This document shows, in pieces, positions 1-7,739 of a stretch of 8,569 bases of DNA (the stretch's first letter is position 1; every line of letters begins with the position of its first letter). The notes under the pieces are model-generated. The model ran no database searches. It was not told the origin of the DNA and saw only the letters and a list, made by a program, of their open reading frames with translations. The stretch spans positions 1 through 8,569 of the forward strand of contig JAGWPI010000280.1 of assembly GCA_028877005.1 (NCBI GenBank), given 5' to 3'. The position numbers were made by a program, and so were the translations under genes. The DNA comes from Bacteroidota bacterium (lineage in GTDB: Bacteria > Bacteroidota > Bacteroidia > Chitinophagales > Chitinophagaceae).

Positions 1-607
1 CAGCAACGGTAGCTGCCGATGTATGAACGCGTCCCTGCGTTTCAGTAGCAGGTACCCTTTGCACACGGTGTACACCACTTTCAAATTTTAATGTACCATA
101 CACATCTTCTCCTGTTACTTCTACCACTACCTCTTTATAACCGCCGGCAGTACCTTCACTTTCACTTACAATGGCTGTTTTCCAGCCTTTTTTAGCACAA
201 TAGCGCAAATACATACCTAATAAATCACCGGCAAAAAGGCTAGCCTCATCACCTCCGGTACCCGCTCTTATTTCTAAAATAGCATTTTTATCATCTTGCG
301 GATCTTTTGGAATTAGCAATTGTGTTAATGTCTTTTCTAAAAATTCTTTTCGCAATTCTAATTCCGGTAATTCCATTTTTGCCAGTTCTTTCATTTCCTC
401 ATCGCTACTATTCAAATTTTCTTTTACATACTGATAATCGTTCAACACTTTCTTATATTCTTCAAATGGTTGCACAATTTTCTCTAAGGCACGGTATTCC
501 TTGCTAAGTTTTCCAAACTCTGCTTGATTATTGATAATCTCTGGGTTGGTTAGTGCAACGCCCACTTGATCAAATCTTGCTTTAATAGCTTCTAGTTTAT
601 CTAGCAT
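1..607 (-). CDS. prfA: Peptide chain release factor 1 (RF1), N-terminal part, cut by the window edge
   Basis: Reading the minus strand from the ATG at 607-605 gives 202 open codons beginning [16 protein letters not shown] and running off the window at position 1. RF1 recognises UAA and UAG in the ribosomal A site and triggers peptide release. The N-terminal helical domain covers about residues 1-100. It is followed by the release-factor motif [16 protein letters not shown] (residues 114-129) and then by [19 protein letters not shown] near the edge. The PAT tripeptide at 186-188 is the RF1 stop-codon recognition motif; RF2 has SPF here, so RF1 is the better call. The GGQ peptidyl-hydrolysis motif is not visible because it lies beyond the window. 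Family members are about 355-360 residues, so roughly 150 are missing. No Shine-Dalgarno sequence precedes the start. The gene is divergent from the hydrolase cluster. Family identity is very secure. Confidence 0.97.
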   Translation of the reverse strand, partial: MLDKLEAIKARFDQVGVALTNPEIINNQAEFGKLSKEYRALEKIVQPFEEYKKVLNDYQYVKENLNSSDEEMKELAKMELPELELRKEFLEKTLTQLLIPKDPQDDKNAILEIRAGTGGDEASLFAGDLLGMYLRYCAKKGWKTAIVSESEGTAGGYKEVVVEVTGEDVYGTLKFESGVHRVQRVPATETQGRVHTSAATVA

Positions 608-629
608 ATCCACAAAAAATTTTAAGTTG

Positions 630-647
630 GCAAAAGTACTGTTTTGC
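630..647. repeat. Perfect 6-bp inverted repeat in the divergent intergenic region
   Basis: GCAAAA (630-635) and TTTTGC (642-647) are perfect reverse complements separated by six bases (GTACTG). The repeat lies between the divergent prfA and hydrolase-cluster starts. It overlaps the candidate prfA -7 box and the candidate plus-strand -33 TTG. It could be an operator, or simply two back-to-back TTTTG promoter elements. A 6-bp repeat of this kind is not rare by chance in AT-rich DNA. Confidence 0.35.
631..638 (-). promoter_or_regulatory. Candidate -7 promoter element for prfA
   Basis: On the minus strand this reads TACTTTTG, a full match to the Bacteroidota -7 consensus TAnnTTTG. It lies 23 bases upstream of the prfA ATG, which would give a leader of under 20 nt. 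No TTG-type -33 element is visible at the usual distance, so the call rests on the -7 box alone. Such boxes arise by chance in AT-rich DNA. Confidence 0.45.
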
Positions 648-676
648 AGCGAAGCTTTGTAGTAAGATTAAGTTTC
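644..676 (+). promoter_or_regulatory. Candidate promoter for the three-hydrolase cluster
   Basis: A TTG at 644-646 (within TTTTG) could serve as a -33 element. TAAGTTTC at 669-676 matches seven of eight positions counted over TAnnTTTG, with a 22-base spacer. Transcription would then start near 683, giving a leader of about 24 nt before the ATG at 707. The arrangement fits the Bacteroidota sigma consensus loosely. A small inverted repeat, TTAAG-N4-CTTAA (668-681), overlaps the putative -7 box. Confidence 0.3.
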
Positions 677-706
677 CTTAATTTCAACAAACCCAAACTA
701 CTATAC

Positions 707-2281
707 ATGAGAATGTTAATACCCTTTTGGATACTGTTTTTTCCTATTGCACTTTATGCCCAAACTGCCGATATTTTAATTAAAAATGGCAAAATTATGA
801 ATGGCACAGGTAATGCCTGGTTTTATGGTGATGTGGCTGTAGTTCATAACAAAATTGTAGCTGTTGGCCATTTAGAACAATGGAAATCTTCACAAATTAT
901 TAATGCCGAAGGCATGATAGTAGCACCCGGTTTTATTGATGTGCATACACATATTGAGGGTAATGAAGCCCGAAACCCAACTGCAGATAATTTTATTTAT
1001 GATGGAGTAACTACAGTAATAACCGGTAATTGTGGTCTTTCTAAGGTAGATATAGGCCAATATTTTAACTACTTAGATAGCTTGCATGTATCTATTAATA
1101 TTGCTTCACTTATTGGACATAATGATATTCGTAAAGCAGTAATGGGTACGGTAAGGCGTGCACCTACATCCACCGAAATGCAGCAAATGGAGGCTATTAT
1201 GAGAAAAGCCATGCAAGATGGGGCAGTAGGGTTATCTACCGGTTTAATTTATATTCCCGGCACATATGCCACCACCGATGAAGTGGTGGCATTAGCTAAA
1301 ATTGCAGCAAGCTATCATGGCGTTTATGCAACACATATGCGTGATGAGGGTGATAGTGTAGTGCCCGCCATAAAAGAAGCATTATACATTGGTACTTCGG
1401 CCGGATTACCGATAGAAATTTCTCATTTTAAACTAAGTGGTCAGCAAAATTGGGGACGAAGCAATGAAACACTTGGATTAATTAAAGAAGCCAGAAAACA
1501 AGGTACAGATGTTACAATTGATCAATATCCTTACACTGCCAGTAGTACTAATTTAGGTACATTATTACCAGATTGGGTATTGGCCGATGGGGATGACTCT
1601 ATTCATCTTCGCCTTAGTAATCCGGTAATGCGTTCTCAGGTAATTAATTATATGTTAAAGCGGTTAAGTAAACGAAAGTTAAAGCATTTTAGTTACACAA
1701 TTGTTGCTAATTATACATTTGATACTACTTTAAATGGTAAAAGTATTGAAGAAATTAATTTACTAAAAGGCCGCAAACATTCTGCTCAGGCAGAAGCAGA
1801 AACAGTAATAGAAATGATTCAACATGGCGGTGCAGCAATGGTATTTCATGGTATGAGTGAAACGGATGTTCAATACATTATGCAATATCCTTATTGTATG
1901 TTTGGATGCGATGCAGGGATAAGGGTATTTGGCGAAGGAGTACCGCATCCACGAGGCTATGGCAGTAATGCTAAAATTTTAGGGAAATATGTTAGAGAAG
2001 AACAATTATTTACATTAGAGCAAGCTATTCGCAGAATGACTAGCTTACCTGCTCAAAAATTTCATTTACAAAACCGTGGCCTACTATTGCCGGGTTATGC
2101 AGCCGATATTGTAGTTTTTGATCCTAATACAGTAATGGATAAAGCAACTTATAATAAACCACATCAATATGCTGTAGGCTTTAAATATGTAATTGTTAAC
2201 GGTGCTATAACCTTAAGTAACGGTGTACATACCGGCATTCGTAATGGAACAACATTGAAAAATGCCGATTTACTGTTGTAG
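707..2281 (+). CDS. Exported N-acyl-D-amino-acid deacylase (D-aminoacylase family amidohydrolase)
   Basis: This zinc amidohydrolase is predicted to cleave N-acyl-D-amino acids into a D-amino acid and a fatty or short-chain acid. I start it at the ATG at 707 (524 residues). The frame is open further up to a TTG at 644, but the 707 start gives a clean signal peptide, MRMLIPFWILFFPIALYAQ, whereas the TTG start would bury it behind 21 residues. Visible family signatures are APGFIDVHTHIE with metal ligands H80 and H82, GNCG with C109, ATHMRDE with H210, EISHFK with H240, and GCDAG with the likely catalytic D402. HPRGYG follows at 414-419 and the C-terminal strap is GLLLPGYAADIVVFDP. These correspond to the Cys/His/His/Asp set known from the Alcaligenes D-aminoacylase. 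Length is close to that of typical family members. The gene leads a cluster, with 40 bp to the dipeptidase gene. The closest alternative is an N-acyl-D-glutamate or D-aspartate deacylase; acyl and amino-acid preference cannot be read from sequence. Confidence 0.9.
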   Translation: MRMLIPFWILFFPIALYAQTADILIKNGKIMNGTGNAWFYGDVAVVHNKIVAVGHLEQWKSSQIINAEGMIVAPGFIDVHTHIEGNEARNPTADNFIYDGVTTVITGNCGLSKVDIGQYFNYLDSLHVSINIASLIGHNDIRKAVMGTVRRAPTSTEMQQMEAIMRKAMQDGAVGLSTGLIYIPGTYATTDEVVALAKIAASYHGVYATHMRDEGDSVVPAIKEALYIGTSAGLPIEISHFKLSGQQNWGRSNETLGLIKEARKQGTDVTIDQYPYTASSTNLGTLLPDWVLADGDDSIHLRLSNPVMRSQVINYMLKRLSKRKLKHFSYTIVANYTFDTTLNGKSIEEINLLKGRKHSAQAEAETVIEMIQHGGAAMVFHGMSETDVQYIMQYPYCMFGCDAGIRVFGEGVPHPRGYGSNAKILGKYVREEQLFTLEQAIRRMTSLPAQKFHLQNRGLLLPGYAADIVVFDPNTVMDKATYNKPHQYAVGFKYVIVNGAITLSNGVHTGIRNGTTLKNADLLL

Positions 2282-2321
2282 TTTGTACACCCATTATTTT
2301 ATCGAATTGTAATTTAATTAT

Positions 2322-3503
2322 ATGAAAATTTATTGCACACTATTTATTACTCTAATAATGCTAAGCGCCACTGCGCAACGTTATGAACGTATTACTCATA
2401 GAGCTATATTAGTAGATACCCATAATGATATTTTAAGTGCTTGCATTGAAAAAAAGGTATCATTAGATCAAGATTTAAGAGGCATAACTATGTCTGATTT
2501 AAATAGGTTTAAACAAGGTGGGGTAGATGTACAGTTTTTTTCTGTATGGTGCGATGGTAACCAACAAAACCCCTTTGATTTTGCTAATCGAGAAATGGAT
2601 ACATTATATGCGGTAGCTGCCCGAAACCCAGATAAAATAGTAATAGTTAAAAATTATAAGCAACTTATTCATACAATAAAAGTACATAAAATAGCCGCTT
2701 TATTTGGTGTAGAAGGCGGCCATATGATTGAAAATGATATGAATAAATTAGATAGTTTGTATAAACGTGGTGCACGTTATTTAACACTTACTTGGAATAA
2801 TTCAAATGCATGGGCTACTTCCGCAATGGATGAAGCCAGTCTTGCCAATAGTCTATCAAAAAAAGGCCTAACTGAGTTTGGGAAAAAAATAGTACAACAC
2901 ATGAATGAATTAGGTATGATGATTGATATTTCACATGTTGGTGAACAAACGTTTTGGGATGTTATACATACAACAACGAAACCTGTTATTGCTTCACATA
3001 GCGATGTATATGCTATTTGTCCTGTTTTTAGAAATTTGAAAGATGAACAAATAAAAGCTATTGGAAAAAATGGCGGAGTTATTCAATTGAATTTTTATTC
3101 CGGATTTTTAGATAGCACATTTATGCAAAAACAGCATCAATTTAGTTTAAATCATCAAGCAGAACTAGATTCAATGAAGCAGGCAGGTACACAAGCAGAA
3201 TATGCTTTAACTATTTTATTTCAAAAATATGCATCTGAAGTAGAAAGCTGGCGACCTCCCTTATCTCTTTTATTAAATCATCTGGATTATGTGGTACATC
3301 TAATTGGTGTTGACCATGTAGGAATTGGTTCTGATTTTGATGGCATTAATTCTGCCCCTCAACAATTAAATGATGTTACTGATTATGCCTTAATTACCAA
3401 AGGCCTATTGCAAAGAGGATACAATAAAAAAGAAATTGAAAAGATTTTAGGCGGTAATTTACTTAGGGTAATGCAGCAAAATGAAAATAATAATAAAAAA
3501 TAA
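2322..3503 (+). CDS. Exported M19-family (renal-type) zinc dipeptidase
   Basis: This 393-residue protein belongs to peptidase family M19, binuclear-zinc dipeptidases that commonly accept dipeptides with a D residue at the C-terminal side; mammalian members also open carbapenems. A signal peptide is visible, MKIYCTLFITLIMLSATAQ, with an A-T-A cleavage site. Expected metal and active-site motifs appear in order: VDTHND (H34, D36), FGVEGGH with bridging E131, DISHVG (H205), ASHSD (H226), and GIGSDFDG (336-341). RN at 237-238 falls in the usual position after the second His motif. The C-terminus is Asn/Lys-rich (NENNNKK). It lies 40 bp after the deacylase gene and 4 bp before the preferred acylase start, which suggests co-transcription. 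There is no Shine-Dalgarno sequence; the ATG at 2322 is favoured because it begins the signal peptide. Family is secure. Whether the physiological substrate is an L-D dipeptide, a cell-wall fragment or something else is inference. Confidence 0.93.
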   Translation: MKIYCTLFITLIMLSATAQRYERITHRAILVDTHNDILSACIEKKVSLDQDLRGITMSDLNRFKQGGVDVQFFSVWCDGNQQNPFDFANREMDTLYAVAARNPDKIVIVKNYKQLIHTIKVHKIAALFGVEGGHMIENDMNKLDSLYKRGARYLTLTWNNSNAWATSAMDEASLANSLSKKGLTEFGKKIVQHMNELGMMIDISHVGEQTFWDVIHTTTKPVIASHSDVYAICPVFRNLKDEQIKAIGKNGGVIQLNFYSGFLDSTFMQKQHQFSLNHQAELDSMKQAGTQAEYALTILFQKYASEVESWRPPLSLLLNHLDYVVHLIGVDHVGIGSDFDGINSAPQQLNDVTDYALITKGLLQRGYNKKEIEKILGGNLLRVMQQNENNNKK

Positions 3504-3507
3504 TGTC

Positions 3508-5685
3508 ATGAAACCTTTTCTGATTTTTTTGATGTTACCTTTTCAAATTTTTGCCCAAGATGCTTTTACAAATACGGATATTGTAAGATGGCAAAGAACT
3601 GCCAATCATGTAACTATAATTAGGGATAAATGGGGTATACCACATGTGTACGGAAAAACAGATGCTGATGCGGTCTTTGGTTTACTGTATGCACAATGTG
3701 AAGATGATTTTGAACGTGTTGAAATGAATTATATTGAAAAATTAGGTAGGATGGCCGAGGTAAAAGGTGAAAGTGCACTATACGATGATTTACTTATTCG
3801 CTTGCAAATTGACTCTGCCGATGCTCAAAAGGATTATGAAAATGCACCACAATGGCTAAAAAAATTATTAAATGCTTATGCTGATGGAATTAATTTTTAT
3901 TTATATAAAAATCCGCAAGTAAAACCCAAATTGTTGTTTAACTTTAAGCCTTGGTATCCACTTTTATGGACAGATGGAAGTATTGGGGCTATTGATATTG
4001 GTGGTATTACAATACCAGAAATAAAAAATTTTTATGGAAAATTAAATCTGCCAATTACTGCCAATTATACTGAAAATAATCAACTCAATTCCGGCTCTAA
4101 CGGATTTGCCTTTGCACCATCAAGAACAGCTTCAGGAAATACTATATTATACATTAATCCACATGTTACTTTTTATTTTAGACCTGAAGTGCAAGTAGTA
4201 AGCAATGAGGGTTTAAATGCTTATGGGGCAGTTACTTGGGGACAGTTTTTTGTATATCAGGGATTCAATGCCCATTGCGGCTGGATGCATACTTCCAGTT
4301 ATGCTGATGTTGCAGATTTATATATAGAAAATATTAAGCAAATAGATGGGAACTATGTTTATGAATTTGAAAAAAAATGGTACCCTGTTAAGCAGAAAGA
4401 AATAACGCTTCATTATATCAATGCCAATGGAATGATTGCTGCTAAAAAATTCACTACCTATTTTACACAGCATGGTCCAATAATGGCACAACGTAACGGT
4501 AAATGGATATCCGTTAAAGCAATGAATCGTTCTATGAATAGCCTTATACAATCTTGGCAACGTACAAAAGCAGACGGATTTAACTCTTATAAAAAAATTA
4601 TGGAATTATATGGTAATACTTCTAATAACACTGTTTTTGCAGATAACAAGGGTAATATAGCTTATTGGCATGGTAATTTTATACCTAAACGAGATACAAA
4701 CTATAATTGGGCTTTACCGGTAGATGGAACAACTAGTGCTACTGAATGGAAGGGATTACACTCATTAGACGAAATTGTTCATATTTATAATCCTGCTTCA
4801 GGTTGGATTGAAAATTGTAACTCAACACCTTTTACCGTTTCAGGCAGTAGTAGCCCTTTGAAAAAAAATTATCCACATTACATGGCACCTGATGGACAGA
4901 ATTTTAGAGGAATATTAGCCGTAAAATTATGGGAAAATGCCCATCAATTAACTATTGAAAAAGTTATACATATTGCTTATAACACGCACTTAAGTGCATT
5001 TGATGTTTTACTCCCTGCTTTATTAAAGGCCTATGATACCCATAAAGATACATACCCTCAATTGCAATTACCCATAACCCTTTTGCGTAGTTGGAACCAC
5101 GATGCTTCTGCTACTTCAATTGCCACAACACTAGCTATTGAGTGGGCACAGAAGCTTTTGCCCGCCATAATGCGCAATAAGTCTGAAGATGATGAAGATG
5201 ATCAAGTTCAAAAAACTGAGCATTTTGCACAGAAAGCAAATCCCGTTACATTATTAAATACACTAATGCAAGTAATAAAAGAATTGAATGAAAATTTTGG
5301 TACTTGGCAAGTTGCTTGGGGAGATGTGAATCGGTATCAACGTTTAACAGGTCATGTTAATGAAGAGTTTGATGATAGTAAACCTAGTTTACCTGTAGCA
5401 TTTGCCGCTTCCACTTGGGGTTGTATTCCTTCATTTGTTAGTAGAACTTTTAATGGATCAAAGAAAAGGTATGGTTACAATGGCAATAGTTTTATTTGTG
5501 CAGTGGAATTTGGTAAAAGAATTAAAGCCAAATCATTGTTAACCGGTGGTGAAAGTGGTCATGCTTCTTCGTTACATTTTACTGATCAGGCTGCCATGTA
5601 TACCAATGGTATTTTTAAAGATGTTTTATTTTATAAAGAAGATGTACTTCGGTATGCAGAAAAATCTTATCATCCCGGCAATTAA
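3508..5685 (+). CDS. Exported penicillin-acylase-family (S45) Ntn hydrolase
   Basis: This predicted N-terminal-nucleophile amidase is made as a precursor that self-cleaves into alpha and beta chains. Family members hydrolyse penicillins, cephalosporins, acyl-homoserine lactones or other N-acyl amides in the periplasm. I start at the ATG at 3508 (725 residues) because it gives the signal peptide MKPFLIFLMLPFQIFAQ. An in-frame ATG at 3481 would add nine residues and overlap the dipeptidase gene by 23 bp. The alpha region has IIRDKWGIPHVYG and a GLLYAQCEDDFER segment. The beta chain should begin at S197 in NSGSNGFAFAPSR, and NPH places a His at beta position 23. NPASGWIENCNSTP (429-442) holds the expected oxyanion Asn, N436 or N438, at beta 240-242. 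A GGESGH motif lies near the C-terminus. An acidic run, SEDDEDD (559-565), sits in the beta chain. His at beta23 suggests the cephalosporin/PvdQ-like branch rather than the penicillin G acylase branch, which has Gln there. Substrate is unknown. Confidence 0.92.
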   Translation: MKPFLIFLMLPFQIFAQDAFTNTDIVRWQRTANHVTIIRDKWGIPHVYGKTDADAVFGLLYAQCEDDFERVEMNYIEKLGRMAEVKGESALYDDLLIRLQIDSADAQKDYENAPQWLKKLLNAYADGINFYLYKNPQVKPKLLFNFKPWYPLLWTDGSIGAIDIGGITIPEIKNFYGKLNLPITANYTENNQLNSGSNGFAFAPSRTASGNTILYINPHVTFYFRPEVQVVSNEGLNAYGAVTWGQFFVYQGFNAHCGWMHTSSYADVADLYIENIKQIDGNYVYEFEKKWYPVKQKEITLHYINANGMIAAKKFTTYFTQHGPIMAQRNGKWISVKAMNRSMNSLIQSWQRTKADGFNSYKKIMELYGNTSNNTVFADNKGNIAYWHGNFIPKRDTNYNWALPVDGTTSATEWKGLHSLDEIVHIYNPASGWIENCNSTPFTVSGSSSPLKKNYPHYMAPDGQNFRGILAVKLWENAHQLTIEKVIHIAYNTHLSAFDVLLPALLKAYDTHKDTYPQLQLPITLLRSWNHDASATSIATTLAIEWAQKLLPAIMRNKSEDDEDDQVQKTEHFAQKANPVTLLNTLMQVIKELNENFGTWQVAWGDVNRYQRLTGHVNEEFDDSKPSLPVAFAASTWGCIPSFVSRTFNGSKKRYGYNGNSFICAVEFGKRIKAKSLLTGGESGHASSLHFTDQAAMYTNGIFKDVLFYKEDVLRYAEKSYHPGN

Positions 5686-5688
5686 GTT

Positions 5689-7683
5689 TTAGTATTGTAG
5701 TAATTTTTCAATGGCAGTGGTCAAACGCGCTTGTGCTAAAAAATTTTGTTCTAATGCTAGGTTAAAAGGAATAGGTGTATCTAAACTAGCACAGCGCATT
5801 ACGGGCGCATCTAAATGTTCAAAACAGTGTTCCGTAATCCAAGCACTTATTTCAGCGCCTATGCCACCTGTTAATGTGTCTTCATGCAATATCAATACTT
5901 TACCTGTATTAAGAACTGTATTACTTATGGCCTCATAATCAAGTGGTAATAACGTCCTTAAATCAACAATTTCAATTGATATATTGGGGTGTTGCTCAGC
6001 ATATTGCAATGCCCAATGTACACCGGCACCGTATGTAATGATACTTATATCAGAGCCCGATTGTGCAACATGTGCTTTTCCAATTGGAATTTCGTAATAA
6101 TTACTAGGTACATATCCGGTAATGCTTCTATACAATGCTTTATGTTCAAAAAATAAAACAGGATTAGGATCCTTAAATGCGGCAAGTAATAAACCCTTTG
6201 CATCAAAAGGCGTTGCCGGATAAACCACTTTTAAACCTGGTACATGTGTAAACCAAGCCTCAGTACTTTGTGAGTGAAATGGACCAGCGCCAACCCCAGC
6301 GCCAGTTGGCATTCGTACTACAACATCGGCATTTTGCCCCCAGCGATAATGAATTTTTGCTAAATTATTTACTATTTGATTAAAACCTACTGAAACAAAA
6401 TCGGCAAACTGCATTTCTACCATGCTTTTAAAACCTTCTAAACTTAATCCTAAAGCGGTACCTATGATGGCACTTTCGCATAATGGCGTATTACGAACTC
6501 GTTGCTTGCCAAATTTTTCTACTAAACCCTCTGTAATTTTAAAAGCACCACCATATTCAGCAATATCCTGCCCCATTAACACAAGGTTTGGATAGTTTTG
6601 CATTGCCATATAAAGCGCCTCTTTTATGGCATCAATAATACGAGGAGGCTTTGCCGTAGATACATTGTTCCTTTCACTTTCATCAGGCTCAAGTATTATT
6701 GGCGAAGGCGCATATACGTCTGCTAATTCTTCTTCTGTGTTGGGAATGATGGCAGTGGCCTGAAATGCTATCTGTAATTCTTGCTCAATTTCCTTTTTTG
6801 TTTGTAATTTAATTTCGTCTATCGACTGGGCAGAGAGTACACCGGCATCTAATAAATATTCTTCATAATTTTTAATAGGGTCTTTTTCTCCCCAACTATC
6901 GAATAATTCGTGGGGTACATATTTAGTGCCACTTGCTTCTTCATGGCCGCGCATTCTAAATGTCATACATTCCACCAAATAAGGCTTTTGTTCGGTAATA
7001 CAATATTCCCTAACACCGCGAATGGTGTCATATACTTCTAAAATATTATTGCCATCAATCTGAACTGCTTCCATGCCATAGCCAATAGCCTTATCTACTA
7101 AGTTTTTACAGCGGTATTGCTCATTTATGGGGGTGCTAAGTCCGTATCCGTTATTTTCTATTAAAAATATAACAGGTAGGTTCCATACAGCAGCTACATT
7201 TAAAGCTTCATGAAAATCACCTTCACTTGTACCCCCATCACCACTAAACGCTAAAGCTACTTTTTGTTTATGTTGAAGTTGATTGGCCAATGCAACACCA
7301 TCTGCAACAGCTAGTTGAGGGCCTAAGTGCGAAATCATGCCACAAATAAAATGTTCTTTGCTGCCAAAATGAAAACTTCTTTCTCGTCCTTTTGAATATC
7401 CCTCTTTATTACCTTGCCATTGCATGAATAATTGATGTAATGGCATTTTTCGGGATGTAAATACCCCTAAATTTCTATGCAAAGGCATAATCCATTCATC
7501 TTGCTCTAAAGCCATTGTAGCGCCAACAGCAATAGCTTCCTGACCAATGCCGCTAAACCATTTGCTAATTTTACCTTGCCTTAGTAATAATAACATTTTT
7601 TCTTCTATCAATCTGGGTAACAACAAATGGTGATAAAGACTGATTAACTGTTCATCGGTAAGTGATTTTCTATTAAACTGCAT
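5689..7683 (-). CDS. Fused E1 alpha/beta 2-oxoacid dehydrogenase (branched-chain type likely)
   Basis: This 664-residue protein joins the alpha and beta subunits of a thiamine-diphosphate E1 enzyme, which decarboxylates a 2-oxoacid and transfers the acyl group to the lipoyl arm of E2. The alpha half (about 1-310) has the ThDP/Mg motif starting at GDGGTSEGD (148-156) and closing with ENNGYG (N177, N178). A loop RMRGHEEASG (243-252) stands where many E1-alpha proteins have an H(S/T)xxDD sequence. A linker at about 311-345 (EEELADVYAPSP region) precedes the beta half. That half has RNTPLCESAI with E403, the likely cofactor-activating Glu, and AGPFHSQS with H470. The C-terminal transketolase domain includes ILHEDTLTGGIGAEI. 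The ATG at 7683 matches the usual E1 N-terminus; no Shine-Dalgarno sequence is seen. The stop codon lies 3 bp from that of the convergent acylase gene. Branched-chain 2-oxoacids are the probable substrate by family resemblance; pyruvate cannot be excluded. E2 and E3 are not in the window. Confidence 0.92.
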   Translation of the reverse strand: MQFNRKSLTDEQLISLYHHLLLPRLIEEKMLLLLRQGKISKWFSGIGQEAIAVGATMALEQDEWIMPLHRNLGVFTSRKMPLHQLFMQWQGNKEGYSKGRERSFHFGSKEHFICGMISHLGPQLAVADGVALANQLQHKQKVALAFSGDGGTSEGDFHEALNVAAVWNLPVIFLIENNGYGLSTPINEQYRCKNLVDKAIGYGMEAVQIDGNNILEVYDTIRGVREYCITEQKPYLVECMTFRMRGHEEASGTKYVPHELFDSWGEKDPIKNYEEYLLDAGVLSAQSIDEIKLQTKKEIEQELQIAFQATAIIPNTEEELADVYAPSPIILEPDESERNNVSTAKPPRIIDAIKEALYMAMQNYPNLVLMGQDIAEYGGAFKITEGLVEKFGKQRVRNTPLCESAIIGTALGLSLEGFKSMVEMQFADFVSVGFNQIVNNLAKIHYRWGQNADVVVRMPTGAGVGAGPFHSQSTEAWFTHVPGLKVVYPATPFDAKGLLLAAFKDPNPVLFFEHKALYRSITGYVPSNYYEIPIGKAHVAQSGSDISIITYGAGVHWALQYAEQHPNISIEIVDLRTLLPLDYEAISNTVLNTGKVLILHEDTLTGGIGAEISAWITEHCFEHLDAPVMRCASLDTPIPFNLALEQNFLAQARLTTAIEKLLQY

Positions 7684-7705
7684 GGCGGCAAGAAATTTTA
7701 TACAT

Positions 7706-7739
7706 CTAAATTACTTGATATTTTTTGTAGGTAGAACAA
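7706..7739 (-). promoter_or_regulatory. Weak promoter candidate for the fused E1 gene
   Basis: On the minus strand a TTG (7739-7737) is followed after 23 bases by TAATTTAG (7713-7706), which differs from TAnnTTTG at one constrained position. The -7 box ends 22 bases upstream of the E1 start codon. Spacing is at the upper edge of what Bacteroidota promoters use, so this is tentative. Confidence 0.28.

Noticed and set aside
307..507. Open frame of 66 codons on the plus strand
   Set aside because: It is antisense to prfA, whose reading frame is well conserved across this stretch; the product resembles nothing recognisable.
1763..1948. Minus-strand frame of 61 codons inside the deacylase gene
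   Set aside because: The opposite strand encodes catalytic-domain sequence including the GCDAG motif; this is a shadow frame.
3481..3503. AT-rich AAAATAATAATAAAAAATAA run as a frameshift or repeat element
   Set aside because: It is simply the Asn/Lys-rich C-terminus of the dipeptidase plus the stop codon; both flanking genes are intact.
4318..4560. Minus-strand frame of 80 codons inside the acylase gene
   Set aside because: It is a shadow of the acylase beta chain, with no family resemblance and low-complexity Phe/Ile content.
707..5685. The three exported hydrolases as lipoproteins
   Set aside because: None of the signal peptides has a Cys in lipobox position; all end in ...AQ, suggesting ordinary signal peptidase cleavage.
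5711..5938. Plus-strand frame of 75 codons
   Set aside because: It is antisense to the conserved C-terminal domain of the fused E1; no motif.
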